A stretch of 64,000 nucleotides of DNA from positions 20,120 through 84,119 of the forward strand of contig JANXDX010000013.1 of the NCBI GenBank assembly GCA_025058735.1, in the 5' to 3' direction. Position 1 is the stretch's first letter, and each line of letters opens with the position of its first letter. This document shows positions 33,062 to 41,544 of the stretch, one piece after another. Under the pieces are notes generated by a model. It had not been told where the DNA came from and made no database searches. It saw only the letters and a program-made list of their open reading frames with translations. Made by a program: the position numbers and the translations under genes. Origin of the DNA: Archaeoglobaceae archaeon (GTDB lineage Archaea > Halobacteriota > Archaeoglobi > Archaeoglobales > Archaeoglobaceae).

Positions 33062-34199
33062 ATTTATCTATAAAATCTACTATTCTATTCAAAGCTTCCC
33101 TCAACTTTTCAAACTTAACAGCATAAGACAACCTAACAAAGCCTTCACCACTCTCCCCAAAAGCGTTTCCTGGAACCACTGCAACACTTTTTTCGATCAG
33201 AAGTTTTTCAGCAAACTCTTCGCTACTCATTTCAATAGGTATCTTTGGAAACGCGTAGAAAGCACCTTCCGGTTTTGGAAGTTCTGTAACCTTTTTCAGT
33301 TCCTTCAAAACATAGTTCCTCCTTCTCATATACTCTGTACGCATCTTCTCAACCTCGTCTAAACACTTTAAAGCTTCTAAAGCACCTATCTGAGAAGGGG
33401 TTGGAGCGCAAAGCATCGTGTACTGATGAATTTTGAGCATACCTTCTAAAACATCCAACGGAGCTATAGCAAACCCTATTCTTAACCCAGTCATTGCAAA
33501 AGATTTTGAAAAGCCATTCAAAACTATGACTCTATCTTCCATTCCGTTCAGAGATGCGATCGAAGTGTGCTTTTCTGAGTAAGTTAGTTCAGCGTATATT
33601 TCATCAGATATTATCGTCATGTCAAGTTCTACTGCAGCATCAGCTATCTCTTCCAACTCCCTTCTCGAATAAGTAACACCGGTAGGATTGTTAGGATAGT
33701 TTATTATCAGGATTTTTGGTTTGAAATTAGCTGCGGACATCAACTTCTCGTAAGTCAACTTGAAGTCCGGCAATGTTGAAAGTTCTACTGGCTCACCATT
33801 ACAGATGTAAGTTAAAGGTTTGTAGCTAACGTAACAAGGCTCTGGAATTAGAACTACATCACCATGATCAACTAAAGTTCTCACAGCTAGATCTAGAGCC
33901 TCACTTACTCCGCATGTAATTATCACTTGCTCCGGATAAGCTTTTACACCAAATTTTTTATAATATTCTACAATACCTTCTCTTAACTCCTTTAATCCAA
34001 AGTTTGAAGTGTATGCTGTGTATCCTTTTTCTAAGGCATATATTATTTCTTCTCTAATTCTCCAAGGTACAGAAAAATCTGGTTCTCCAACACCTAAACT
34101 TATAATGTCATCTCTTCCAGCTATTAAATCGAAAAATCTTCTTATTCCAGAGGGTCTAATTTCTTGAACTCTTTTAGCTATTCTACGGGACGATCGCAA
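33048..34199 (-). CDS. Class I PLP-dependent aminotransferase (aspartate aminotransferase-like)
   Basis: Pyridoxal-phosphate aminotransferase of the AspC/AlaT superfamily. Visible: SLGVGEPDFSVPWRIREEI near the N-terminus, NYPNNPTGVTYSRRELEEI (Asn binding PLP), SDEIYAEL, and NGFSKSFAMTGLRIGFAIAP with the PLP lysine in S-F-S-K-S. The frame is open up to 34235, but TTG at 34199 has a strong ribosome site (GGAGGAT, seven bases upstream) and gives a family-typical N-terminus leading to RPSGIRRFFDLIAG. The gene overlaps the upstream Lrp regulator by 17 bases; regulation of and by that protein is likely. Amino acid specificity is undetermined. Confidence 0.92.
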   Translation of the reverse strand: MRSSRRIAKRVQEIRPSGIRRFFDLIAGRDDIISLGVGEPDFSVPWRIREEIIYALEKGYTAYTSNFGLKELREGIVEYYKKFGVKAYPEQVIITCGVSEALDLAVRTLVDHGDVVLIPEPCYVSYKPLTYICNGEPVELSTLPDFKLTYEKLMSAANFKPKILIINYPNNPTGVTYSRRELEEIADAAVELDMTIISDEIYAELTYSEKHTSIASLNGMEDRVIVLNGFSKSFAMTGLRIGFAIAPLDVLEGMLKIHQYTMLCAPTPSQIGALEALKCLDEVEKMRTEYMRRRNYVLKELKKVTELPKPEGAFYAFPKIPIEMSSEEFAEKLLIEKSVAVVPGNAFGESGEGFVRLSYAVKFEKLREALNRIVDFIDKYAKS

Positions 34200-34674
34200 G
34201 TCTTCTATCCTCCTCATCCGCAAAAAGCGTAACACCTTCCTCCTTGTAAGTTCTAAGTACGAAGTGCGTTACAGTATCTTTAACTTCTGGAATTGTCGAG
34301 ATTTTTTCTGCGACGAAGAAGGCTACATCTTTGAGAGTCTTTCCCTTAACTACTACTTGGAAATCATACTCTCCACTTACCAGTCTTACCGCATGAACTT
34401 CTGGAAACTTAGCGATCCTTCTAGCTATATCGTCGTAGTTTTTCTCTCTAGACAAAGAAACTTTCACATTTATTATAGCATAAACGTGATCTTCAACAAC
34501 TTTCTCCCAGTTTACTATTGTCTTGTACTTTAAAATTACTCCGTTTTTTTCAAGTTCCTCGATAATCTCCCTAACTTTCTCAACATCTATTCCAAACATG
34601 TCTGCAAGTTCAACATCTTTCAGCTTCGCATTTTCTTCAAGAGCTTTCAACACTTGTATTTTCAATTCATCCAC
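34183..34674 (-). CDS. Lrp/AsnC-family transcriptional regulator
   Basis: Regulator of about 163 residues: winged helix (DELKIQVLKALEENAKLKDV, MFGIDVEKVREIIEELEKNG) and RAM domain (VRLVSGEYDFQVVVKGKTLK, TVTHFVLRTYKE). Start is taken as GTG at 34674, because a TATA-like TTTAAATA (34695-34702) is centred 24 bases upstream; a longer frame to 34746 would start upstream of this promoter and reads unlike the family. Directly upstream of and overlapping the aminotransferase gene, so an amino-acid-responsive role is plausible. Confidence 0.9.
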   Translation of the reverse strand: MDELKIQVLKALEENAKLKDVELADMFGIDVEKVREIIEELEKNGVILKYKTIVNWEKVVEDHVYAIINVKVSLSREKNYDDIARRIAKFPEVHAVRLVSGEYDFQVVVKGKTLKDVAFFVAEKISTIPEVKDTVTHFVLRTYKEEGVTLFADEEDRRLAIVP

Positions 34675-35032
34675 GTTGAAAGAAATTGCTAAGATATTTA
34701 AAGTTTCAGCATGAAAAAAGTCACAAAGTATTTTGTTAACAGACAATTGTCGACTTCACAGCTGAGGATCTTGCTTTTTTAAATTTTTTCTGCAAAATTT
34801 TCCTAAAGCTGTAGATCTTTTAGTTTTTTATTTTTAAGATCGTTCTGAGTCTTGGTTGAGTTGTAAGATAATAGATTTAATGCAGAAAAGGTTTTATTTG
34901 AATGTAAATTTAAACTTTTTATATTTCTCAATCATTTTACAAAGCAGAAGTTCTCTTTAAAATTGCTGATCAGCAGATAAATCAAGACAAGGATTAAAGA
35001 AAGGATTAAATTTTAACAAAAAAACAGATCGC
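34675..35032. promoter_or_regulatory. Divergent intergenic region between the Lrp gene and pyrD
   Basis: About 360 bp, AT-rich, no coding frame seen. It holds a TATA-like box for the Lrp gene at 34695-34702 (minus) and one for pyrD at 35006-35016 (plus, TTAAATTTTAA, 23 bases before the GTG). No strong inverted repeat was noticed. Confidence 0.55.
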
Positions 35033-35917
35033 GTGCTTGAAGTAGAAGTTGCAAACCTAAAGCTTAAAAATCCACTAATACTTGCAAGTGGAATTTTGGG
35101 AAGCTCAGTTTCAACCCTTAACAGACTTTCTGAAGATTTTGGAGCAGTTGTTACAAAATCAGTTGGATTGAAAGAGAGAGAAGGTTATAAGAATCCAACT
35201 GTAATAAATTTGAGCTGTGGATTGCTGAACGCAGTAGGACTAGCATCTCCTTCTGCAGAAAAGTTTGCAGATGAATTAAAAAAATTCAACAGAAAATGTA
35301 AACTTATAGTAAGTCTTTACGGTAACTCACCTGAAGAGTTTGAAAAACTCGTAACTACTTTTGAAGTAGATGCTTTTGAGATAAACCTCAGCTGTCCACA
35401 TGTAAAAGGTCTTGGTTTAGATGTTGGAAGTGATGTTGAGTTGTCGTCGAAGATCATTAAAATAGCAAAGAGATCCACAGATAAACCTGTTTTTGCAAAG
35501 ATATCAATTTTTCACAGCTTAGAACTTGTAAAAAAATTAGAAAATGCTGAAGTTGATGCTATAACAGTATCAAATACTTTACCTGCTATGAAAATAGACA
35601 TTTTATCGAAAAAACCGATCCTTTCGAACGTTTTTGGTGGATTGAGTGGAAAAGCTATAAAACCAATAGCCTTGAAAAAAGTGTACGATCTTTACGAGAT
35701 CTTAGAGGTTCCAATAATTGGTTGCGGTGGAGTTACAACTTTTGAAGACGTCTTAGAATTTGCGATGGCTGGAGCTACAGCAGTTCAAATTGGAAGTGTC
35801 ATGTACTACAGCTTAGATTCTGCAAAGATCATAGTAAAAGGATTAGAAGCTTTTCTTAGATCAAAGAGATGTAAGTATAGAGATTTAATAGGATCTGCTC
35901 ACATCTCAACTGGTTGA
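35033..35917 (+). CDS. pyrD: Dihydroorotate dehydrogenase, class 1B catalytic subunit
   Basis: FMN enzyme of pyrimidine synthesis, oxidising dihydroorotate to orotate. The 294-residue sequence shows NPLILASGILGSSVST, KSVGLKEREGYKNPT, FEINLSCPHVKG (FMN and substrate contacts), NVFGGLSGKAIKPIAL and the phosphate-binding IGCGGVTTFEDVLEFAMAGA followed by AVQIGSVMYY. The active-site base lies in the N-L-S-C-P segment, cysteine in class 1B. GTG start at promoter-supported distance. The PyrK electron-transfer partner is not next to it. Converges on the next gene with a 19-base overlap. Confidence 0.94.
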   Translation: MLEVEVANLKLKNPLILASGILGSSVSTLNRLSEDFGAVVTKSVGLKEREGYKNPTVINLSCGLLNAVGLASPSAEKFADELKKFNRKCKLIVSLYGNSPEEFEKLVTTFEVDAFEINLSCPHVKGLGLDVGSDVELSSKIIKIAKRSTDKPVFAKISIFHSLELVKKLENAEVDAITVSNTLPAMKIDILSKKPILSNVFGGLSGKAIKPIALKKVYDLYEILEVPIIGCGGVTTFEDVLEFAMAGATAVQIGSVMYYSLDSAKIIVKGLEAFLRSKRCKYRDLIGSAHISTG

Positions 35918-36642
35918 GATAATATTTCACTTTTCAACATCTTTTCGAAAAATTTTGAATCGTTTAGAACTGCTCTTGCAGCAGAAACCATCTTTGCTCC
36001 AGCTTTTATATACTCCTCACCGCTTTTTATGTCTACGAAGGAGTTGTTTCCTACAACGTTTCCAAGTTTTGAAACTTCTGATATTAAATTTAAATCAAAA
36101 CCACCTTCCGGAACCATCGCATCTATATGAACTATCCTTGCACCTGCTAAAAAGATCTTAGAACATAAACTTTTGTAATCTAATTTAAGTCCTCCTCTTA
36201 TTTTTACTGAGGTCGTGGTTACTTCAGAAACTTTTTCTATTATTTTTATTAATTTTTCTTGATCAAAAAGCAGAGCTTCTCCACAACCTATAGCTTTGAA
36301 TTCTGGCTGTCTGCAGTGAGCATTTATCTCCAAAATACCTTTGTAATCACTTGCAAGTTCTGCACAAGCTATATAACCTTCAAAAGTTGCAGATCTTACG
36401 TTTATTGCAAACTTTTTCTTTACTTTTTTTATTTCGTTTTCGATCCCTTCTACTGGATCTTCAAATATGAACTCTTTCCTTCCTCTAGCAGAAACTGCTT
36501 TTGCAGCTTCAATTGCTTTTCTATCAGCATTAAAGCCACCCAATATTACTAGAGATGCTGCTTGTTTATTGCAAAATTCCGCATCATTTATTCCAGCCAT
36601 CGCAGATAAAACTAGTCTGTTCTCAAAAAACAACTTCTTCAC
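35899..36642 (-). CDS. Dihydrouridine synthase-like TIM-barrel flavoprotein, function uncertain
   Basis: A 247-residue protein resembling tRNA-dihydrouridine synthases and dihydroorotate dehydrogenases: LSAMAGINDAEFCNKQAA at the N-terminus, AINVRSATFEGYIACAELA, EINAHCRQPEFKAIGCGEAL (the segment that usually holds the N-x-G-C-P motif, here altered), SVKIRGGLKLDY, and the phosphate loop VVGNNSFVDIKSGEEYIKAG. The family is archaeal and its substrate is unproved. It overlaps dapF upstream by 20 bases, so the two are co-transcribed. Confidence 0.75.
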   Translation of the reverse strand: MKKLFFENRLVLSAMAGINDAEFCNKQAASLVILGGFNADRKAIEAAKAVSARGRKEFIFEDPVEGIENEIKKVKKKFAINVRSATFEGYIACAELASDYKGILEINAHCRQPEFKAIGCGEALLFDQEKLIKIIEKVSEVTTTSVKIRGGLKLDYKSLCSKIFLAGARIVHIDAMVPEGGFDLNLISEVSKLGNVVGNNSFVDIKSGEEYIKAGAKMVSAARAVLNDSKFFEKMLKSEILSQPVEM

Positions 36643-37420
36643 TTAGAACACCTTCAAAAACCTTTGTAGCGGAACCGATCATGTAAGCTTTCTCATCTTT
36701 GAATTCAACTGTCAAAGGACCTCCTCTAGTTTTGATCTCTACTCTATCTCCAACTAAATTCAACTTTCTAGCTACAAAAGCACTTGCAACACTTCCAGTT
36801 CCGCAACTCAAAGTTTCTCCTTCAACTCCCCTCTCATAAGTTCTAACAAGAACACTCTTTTCTACCTTTACAAAGTTCACGTTTGTACCTTCCGGAAAAA
36901 TAGGATGCCATCTTATGAACTTCGCATCTGGAACTATGTCAAAGTCTAGATCTTCTACAATTATCACAGCATGCGGAACTCCTACAAATGTTGAATGGAC
37001 TTCGTAAACTTTACCACCAACTTCCATCTTTTTACTCCAAAGGTAAAAAGGTCTACCAACTTCGACTCTGATCCACCACTTTTTATCTTTCCAAACATCT
37101 AATTCTAAGATATTTGCTAGAGTTTCAACACTGATCTTGCCCTCTTTAGCATATCCCTTCTCAACCACATACCTAGCAAAACATCTTATTCCATTTCCAC
37201 ACATAGCTGCCTCACTTCCATCGCGGTTGAAGTATCTGAATTTAGCATTCGCAACTTTCGAATTCTGAACAAATATAGCTCCATCTGCTCCAATTCCAAA
37301 GTTTCTGTCACAAACTACTCTGACGAACTTCGACTTCTTTTCTTCTGAAACTAGTATATTTTTAAATTCATCAAATATTATAAAATCATTTCCATTACCA
37401 TGCATCTTCACAAACTCCAT
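36623..37420 (-). CDS. dapF: Diaminopimelate epimerase
   Basis: Converts LL- to meso-diaminopimelate in lysine synthesis, without a cofactor. Both catalytic cysteines are seen: AAMCGNGIRCFARYV (first) and LSCGTGSVASAFVA (second), with KMHGNGNDFIIFD at the N-terminus and GTNVNFVKVE. The ATG at 37420 (MEFVKMHGNG) fits the family start; the frame extends six codons upstream. About 265 residues is the usual length. First gene of a two-gene unit with the TIM-barrel flavoprotein. Confidence 0.95.
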   Translation of the reverse strand: MEFVKMHGNGNDFIIFDEFKNILVSEEKKSKFVRVVCDRNFGIGADGAIFVQNSKVANAKFRYFNRDGSEAAMCGNGIRCFARYVVEKGYAKEGKISVETLANILELDVWKDKKWWIRVEVGRPFYLWSKKMEVGGKVYEVHSTFVGVPHAVIIVEDLDFDIVPDAKFIRWHPIFPEGTNVNFVKVEKSVLVRTYERGVEGETLSCGTGSVASAFVARKLNLVGDRVEIKTRGGPLTVEFKDEKAYMIGSATKVFEGVLSEEVVF

Positions 37421-37509
37421 GTAGAGAGATCGGCTCAAAATTTAGAATTCACGCAGTGATACATTATACATATAAAATAATAAAAATATATAAAATTAAA
37501 AATTTTTAA

Positions 37510-39324
37510 CTAGCTGACCAACTCTTCAACTTCTTCAAAAACTCCTACGATCTTGTAAAAAGTTGTAACATCTCTGATCTCCTTTAGCTCTGTTTCACTT
37601 AGTGGGGCTTCAACTTCAGCAAAAAATATGTAATCTCCTAAATAAGTTCTTGCTGGCCTAGATTCTAGTTTTCTCAAGTTGTACTTTTTTCTTGCAAATA
37701 CTTCCAAAACATCCTTTAGAGCTCCAGGTCTATCTTCTACACCAAAGAATAGAGCTGTAATTTTTCCTGTAAATTTTCCAGTTCTTTTTCTGACTATATA
37801 AAAGCGTGTTATGTTTCTACTCAGATCTTGAATGTTTTTTCTTATTATGTGCAGCTTGTAAAGTCTTGCAGCGTTTTCGGACATTATAGCTGCCGAAAAA
37901 TCATCTAACAAATTCACAGCATCACTAGTAGAGAGAGTGTACTTGATCTCAGCATGCGGTAAGTAGTTGTTTATGAAGTTCATGCACTGAGCTATAGCTT
38001 GAGGGTGAGAGAAAACCTTCTTCACACTTTTCAGATCTATCTTATTCTTAGCAACTAAGCAATGGATCACTTCAAGTTTCATCTCTCCAAAGACTTCCAC
38101 ATCGTGTACGATCAAAGCATCTAAAGTTGGCAGAACCGTTCCATTAACAGAATTTTCTATAGGAACTATCCCATACTCAGCTTCTCCACTCTCTACAGCT
38201 CTGACTACTTCATCGACTGTTGAACAGTACAAAAGTGGAGCCCTTGATTTTACAAGTTTTAAAGCAGCCTCTTCACTAAAACTTCCCATTGGGCCTAAGA
38301 TCGCAACTTTCTTCGAAATTCCTAGCTCTTTGTACTCTTCTTCTTTTGCCAATCTTATAATTTCTTCAAATATCTTTTTGATTCTTAATGGATTCAAATT
38401 AGTCCTCGAAACAATTTCACTGAATTTTTCCTCTTCGATTTCCTTGATCTCTACAGGTTTGTTCTCTACAGCTTTTATCTTCGCTATTCTTTTGGCAGCG
38501 TCAATTCTTTTTTCTATTAATTTTAATATTAGAAGATCTATTATTTTTATGTAGTTCCTCAAATTCTCTAGACCATCGTAATTCTTTACAATCTTTGAAA
38601 CTTCTAAGATCAATGAGCTGTCGTATTCTCTAGCTTCAGCGAGTTTTTCAAAAAAATCTTTAAATTTTTCTTTATCTTTCAAAATTTCGTTTATTTCTAA
38701 AAGTCTTTTTATAAAATCTTCTATTGGACTGTTGCGTAGAATTTTGTAGTACATTTCCCAGTTTTGACTTAGGATCCTCGCTGATAGGATCTTTATCGTA
38801 TTAGAGATCAAAGTCAAATACTTCTCATCAACTTTTAACTGCTCAGCTAAAGCTATTAGTGCAAAATGAACAAATCCTTGAACTTTCTTCATCAATTCAT
38901 CATGTTCTTCAGGACTAAGCTTAGATAATACTGCTCCAGCTTTTCTCAACTCATCAAGAATTATTTTTTCTTCCATCCTTCCAGATTCGTGAACAACTAT
39001 CACGTTTGAAAGTTGGATCTCTGCATCTCCTCCAAAGAGGGGATGTAAACTTAAAAAGTCGAAGCCGTAGTTTTTCAGCATAGGTACAGATAAACTTTTT
39101 ATCGAAGACAGATCTACTACGAGACATCCCTTGTCTAAGTTTTTCAAAGTATTTTCTATCTCCTGCATGGGTACACAAAGAAAAGTTACGTCGAATCCCT
39201 CAGTAGAATTTACAGTTCTCTTCTTCTCATCTATATCATAACTCTCTACCTTGTAACCTCTGTCTTTGAAGAACTTGTAGAAAAATTTACCCATGCTCCC
39301 CATTCCATATATCAGTATTTTCAT
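37510..39324 (-). CDS. Trifunctional prephenate dehydrogenase / chorismate mutase / prephenate dehydratase
   Basis: A 604-residue fusion that makes both 4-hydroxyphenylpyruvate and phenylpyruvate from chorismate. Domain order: TyrA with NAD-binding ILIYGMGSMGKFFYKFFKDR (residues 1-230); AroQ-type chorismate mutase helices (IDLLILKLIEKRIDAAKRIA, about 255-335); PheA dehydratase from AILGPMGSFSEEAALKLV (about 340-520), with GIVPIENSVNGTV and the T-R-F motif NITRFYIV; and a C-terminal ACT domain (GVEDRPGALKDVLEVFARK, about 530-600) for feedback by phenylalanine. The same three-part fusion is known from Archaeoglobus fulgidus. Start overlaps aroD (ATGA). Confidence 0.95.
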   Translation of the reverse strand: MKILIYGMGSMGKFFYKFFKDRGYKVESYDIDEKKRTVNSTEGFDVTFLCVPMQEIENTLKNLDKGCLVVDLSSIKSLSVPMLKNYGFDFLSLHPLFGGDAEIQLSNVIVVHESGRMEEKIILDELRKAGAVLSKLSPEEHDELMKKVQGFVHFALIALAEQLKVDEKYLTLISNTIKILSARILSQNWEMYYKILRNSPIEDFIKRLLEINEILKDKEKFKDFFEKLAEAREYDSSLILEVSKIVKNYDGLENLRNYIKIIDLLILKLIEKRIDAAKRIAKIKAVENKPVEIKEIEEEKFSEIVSRTNLNPLRIKKIFEEIIRLAKEEEYKELGISKKVAILGPMGSFSEEAALKLVKSRAPLLYCSTVDEVVRAVESGEAEYGIVPIENSVNGTVLPTLDALIVHDVEVFGEMKLEVIHCLVAKNKIDLKSVKKVFSHPQAIAQCMNFINNYLPHAEIKYTLSTSDAVNLLDDFSAAIMSENAARLYKLHIIRKNIQDLSRNITRFYIVRKRTGKFTGKITALFFGVEDRPGALKDVLEVFARKKYNLRKLESRPARTYLGDYIFFAEVEAPLSETELKEIRDVTTFYKIVGVFEEVEELVS

Positions 39325-39932
39325 TTCAATCCCACCTTCTTTAAAAGATCGTAGACAAAGTTAAGCTCGAGCTGTCCAGGAGCTTTTGGTTTAAGAACGT
39401 AACAATATATCAACGGAGCTCCTAGAAATATTGACAAAACTCTTGTAAAAGAGTACTTTTCACCAATAAGAAATGCTACAACTTTTTCATAATCAAGCAA
39501 GATCCTTGTTATCTTTTTCACATCTTCAAAACTTTTTCCAAGTGTTGCTATCTTCAAGATGTCTCCTCTTCTGTTTTCCACAAGATCTTTGAGAGACAAA
39601 TAGTTTGGAGTTTCTTTGAAGTTGTGATAAGATTCTATAATTTCTATTTTTTTATTATTCTTCTTTAGCTCTTCAAATACCCATTCTGGAACGTCAACTT
39701 CTAAATCTACGTACTCAAATAGTTTACTTAGTTCAACTATCTTTTTCAACCTCTCGTTCTCATCTCCTTCAAAACTTCCTCCATCCACCTTTCTTCTTAT
39801 CGTTAAAATTTTTTCTTTATCAGTTTTAAAACTGAAATTTCCAAGATCTAGTCGGAATTCGATTATATCAGCTTTTTCTGCCAATCTAACTTCATCTTCA
39901 TTTGAAACCGTTACAACTATCTTCATCCTCAT
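39321..39932 (-). CDS. aroD: 3-dehydroquinate dehydratase, type I
   Basis: Third step of the shikimate pathway, via a Schiff-base lysine. The 203-residue protein has IIEFRLDLGNFS near residue 24, the catalytic histidine in ESYHNFKETP and the lysine in GDILKIATLGKS, plus the C-terminal SFTRVLS and APGQLELNFVYDLL. Size is normal for the type I family. Start may be ATG 39932 or 39926; the latter has AAGGA at better spacing. It lies between aroB' and the TyrA-CM-PheA fusion, in that order. Confidence 0.93.
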   Translation of the reverse strand: MRMKIVVTVSNEDEVRLAEKADIIEFRLDLGNFSFKTDKEKILTIRRKVDGGSFEGDENERLKKIVELSKLFEYVDLEVDVPEWVFEELKKNNKKIEIIESYHNFKETPNYLSLKDLVENRRGDILKIATLGKSFEDVKKITRILLDYEKVVAFLIGEKYSFTRVLSIFLGAPLIYCYVLKPKAPGQLELNFVYDLLKKVGLK

Positions 39933-39936
39933 TCCT

Positions 39937-40896
39937 TTACTTCTCTATAATGAATTCTTCAACTTCAACCCCAAAATGTCTTCCCTTAGTTCCAATCCAA
40001 CAAAGAACTTCATCTCCAACTTTTAAGCTAGTTACACTCAAATGTTTTCCATCTTTTCCAACTAACTTTATAGTTTCTGCATTCTGAAGAATTATCGTCC
40101 CCTCTATTCCATCTACTTCAGCCTTTACAAGTATCAAAGGTCTCCTTTCAATTTTCACTCTTCCAACATAACTTCTCCTTCTATTCCCATCTGCCTTAAC
40201 AATTTCTATTTCATCTCCAGCTTTAAGTTCTGCCAAGTACTTCGTTTTATCTCCAACTTTTAAGTAAGCGTTTACACTTCCAGCGTTCACTCTAAAAGGT
40301 CTAGAGGCAACATATTCGCTTTCTTCGCTTTCACTTGCTACTAGGAATAGAAAATTTGCTTGATTTCCAACTAGCATACCTTCTCCAACTGTCATTAGTG
40401 TAACAGTATCTATACAAACCCTATCTCCCAATCCTAGCTGTCTTATCTCCTTAACTCTTGCAACTTTCAGCTCTATTTTTTCTGGTTTGATTTTTACAAT
40501 CTCGTAATACTTTTTCAACTCTTCCCTACTACCTTTCACAGCTATCCCATCTGAACCTTTTTCCAGAGTTGTTAAAGCCAACTTTGCATCCTCAAAACTC
40601 TCCACGAAAACAACAACTTTTCCCTTCTTCATCGCAACTATGTTTTCAAGCGGTATTATTTTCCAGTCTTCTAGCTTAATCAAAGCTAAATCTTTTCCCA
40701 AAACTTTTTCAACGTCCGAAGGACTCTTAATTTTCAATATTTCTGCTGGTAAAATTTTTATCTTTCCGAGTTTTTTCGCTTTCTCAACGTTTTCTTCTTT
40801 AACAAAAGCACCATCAAAACCTATCTCTATAGCATCTCTCAAACTTTCCTTTGCTTTTTCCCAATCTTCATCAGCTAAGATCCAAATTTCTTTCAT
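39937..40896 (-). CDS. aroB': Archaeal 3-dehydroquinate synthase (AroB', DHQ synthase II)
   Basis: Converts 2-amino-3,7-dideoxy-D-threo-hept-6-ulosonate to 3-dehydroquinate by NAD-dependent deamination in the archaeal early shikimate pathway. It has 319 residues; clear family blocks are MKEIWILADEDWEKAKESL, LALIKLEDWKIIPLENIVA, GDRVCIDTVTLMTVGEGMLV, GNQANFLFLVASESEES, PFRVNAGSVNAY and the C-terminal beta-rich region. A ribosome site GAGGTGG precedes the ATG. AroA', the aldolase-like partner often adjacent, is not seen upstream. Confidence 0.94.
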   Translation of the reverse strand: MKEIWILADEDWEKAKESLRDAIEIGFDGAFVKEENVEKAKKLGKIKILPAEILKIKSPSDVEKVLGKDLALIKLEDWKIIPLENIVAMKKGKVVVFVESFEDAKLALTTLEKGSDGIAVKGSREELKKYYEIVKIKPEKIELKVARVKEIRQLGLGDRVCIDTVTLMTVGEGMLVGNQANFLFLVASESEESEYVASRPFRVNAGSVNAYLKVGDKTKYLAELKAGDEIEIVKADGNRRRSYVGRVKIERRPLILVKAEVDGIEGTIILQNAETIKLVGKDGKHLSVTSLKVGDEVLCWIGTKGRHFGVEVEEFIIEK

Positions 40897-41373
40897 AAGA
40901 CCACCTCACAAAACATTAAAAGTTTTATGAGTAAAACTCAACAGCGAATAAAACTTTTGATTCATAAGTTTTAAATCTTTGAACTGGTTCGTTGAAACTT
41001 CTTTTTCATCGTTCAAATTTTTTGATACTGCAATTGAACTGCAACAAACTGCTAACTCATTTTTAAGTTTTTTATTAAGTTTTTTATTTTTAATTACCTT
41101 AAAGAACCCAAATGTTCTATCTAAGCTCGTACTTGTACAACTCTTCAAGTACCTATTCGCTTCCTTAAATGTAGATTCTTCTAACGCTTTTCTACCATTT
41201 ATCACAAACATAGTGTAACACCTAAAGGCAAGGAAGATCACCTCAGCAGCTAAAGTAAAAGAGATAAAAATCACAACTCTTGTTTAGTGTGACACTTGCC
41301 ATCTAAGCCAAATCGTTTTTGTATATTTAAATTTTTTGGCCCTAAACTTTTTAATTGCATAGCTATTAAACTT
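40897..41373. other. Mostly gene-free stretch between aroB' and ferredoxin
   Basis: On the minus strand a 122-codon frame (40906-41274) begins with a hydrophobic segment (FISFTLAAEVIFLAF) and is preceded by TATA-like TTTAAATATAC near 41320; an internal ATG with AGGTG upstream would give a shorter protein starting MFVINGRKALEES. It resembles nothing I know, and its serine/lysine/asparagine-rich tail may be chance in AT-rich DNA, so it is a possible, unproved small gene. On the plus strand, TTTTTAATT near 41348-41356 is a TATA-like box for the ferredoxin gene. Confidence 0.35.
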
Positions 41374-41544
41374 ATGCCCGCTGTGGTTGATGAGACTCTC
41401 TGCAATGGCTGCGGAATTTGTGTCGACGAGTGTCCGATGGGAGCTATAGAGCTAAACGACGTAGCTCACGTTGACGTAGAGATTTGTACAGAATGCGGAA
41501 CGTGTGTAGATGTTTGCCCTGAGGAGGCGATAGAACTTGAGTAG
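41374..41544 (+). CDS. Small 2[4Fe-4S] ferredoxin
   Basis: A 56-residue low-potential electron carrier with two classical cluster motifs: C-N-G-C-G-I-C-V-D-E-C-P (residues 10-20) and C-T-E-C-G-T-C-V-D-V-C-P (about 38-48). ATG at 41374 gives the compact family length and has a TATA-like box about 22 bases upstream; a longer frame to 41296 is not needed. It overlaps the PfkB kinase gene by eight bases. Possible partners here include the Isf/AfpA flavoproteins, but this is only inference. Confidence 0.94.
   Translation: MPAVVDETLCNGCGICVDECPMGAIELNDVAHVDVEICTECGTCVDVCPEEAIELE

Noticed and set aside
36259..36552. A 97-codon plus-strand frame rich in Phe/Tyr/Cys
   Set aside because: Antisense shadow of the TIM-barrel flavoprotein gene.
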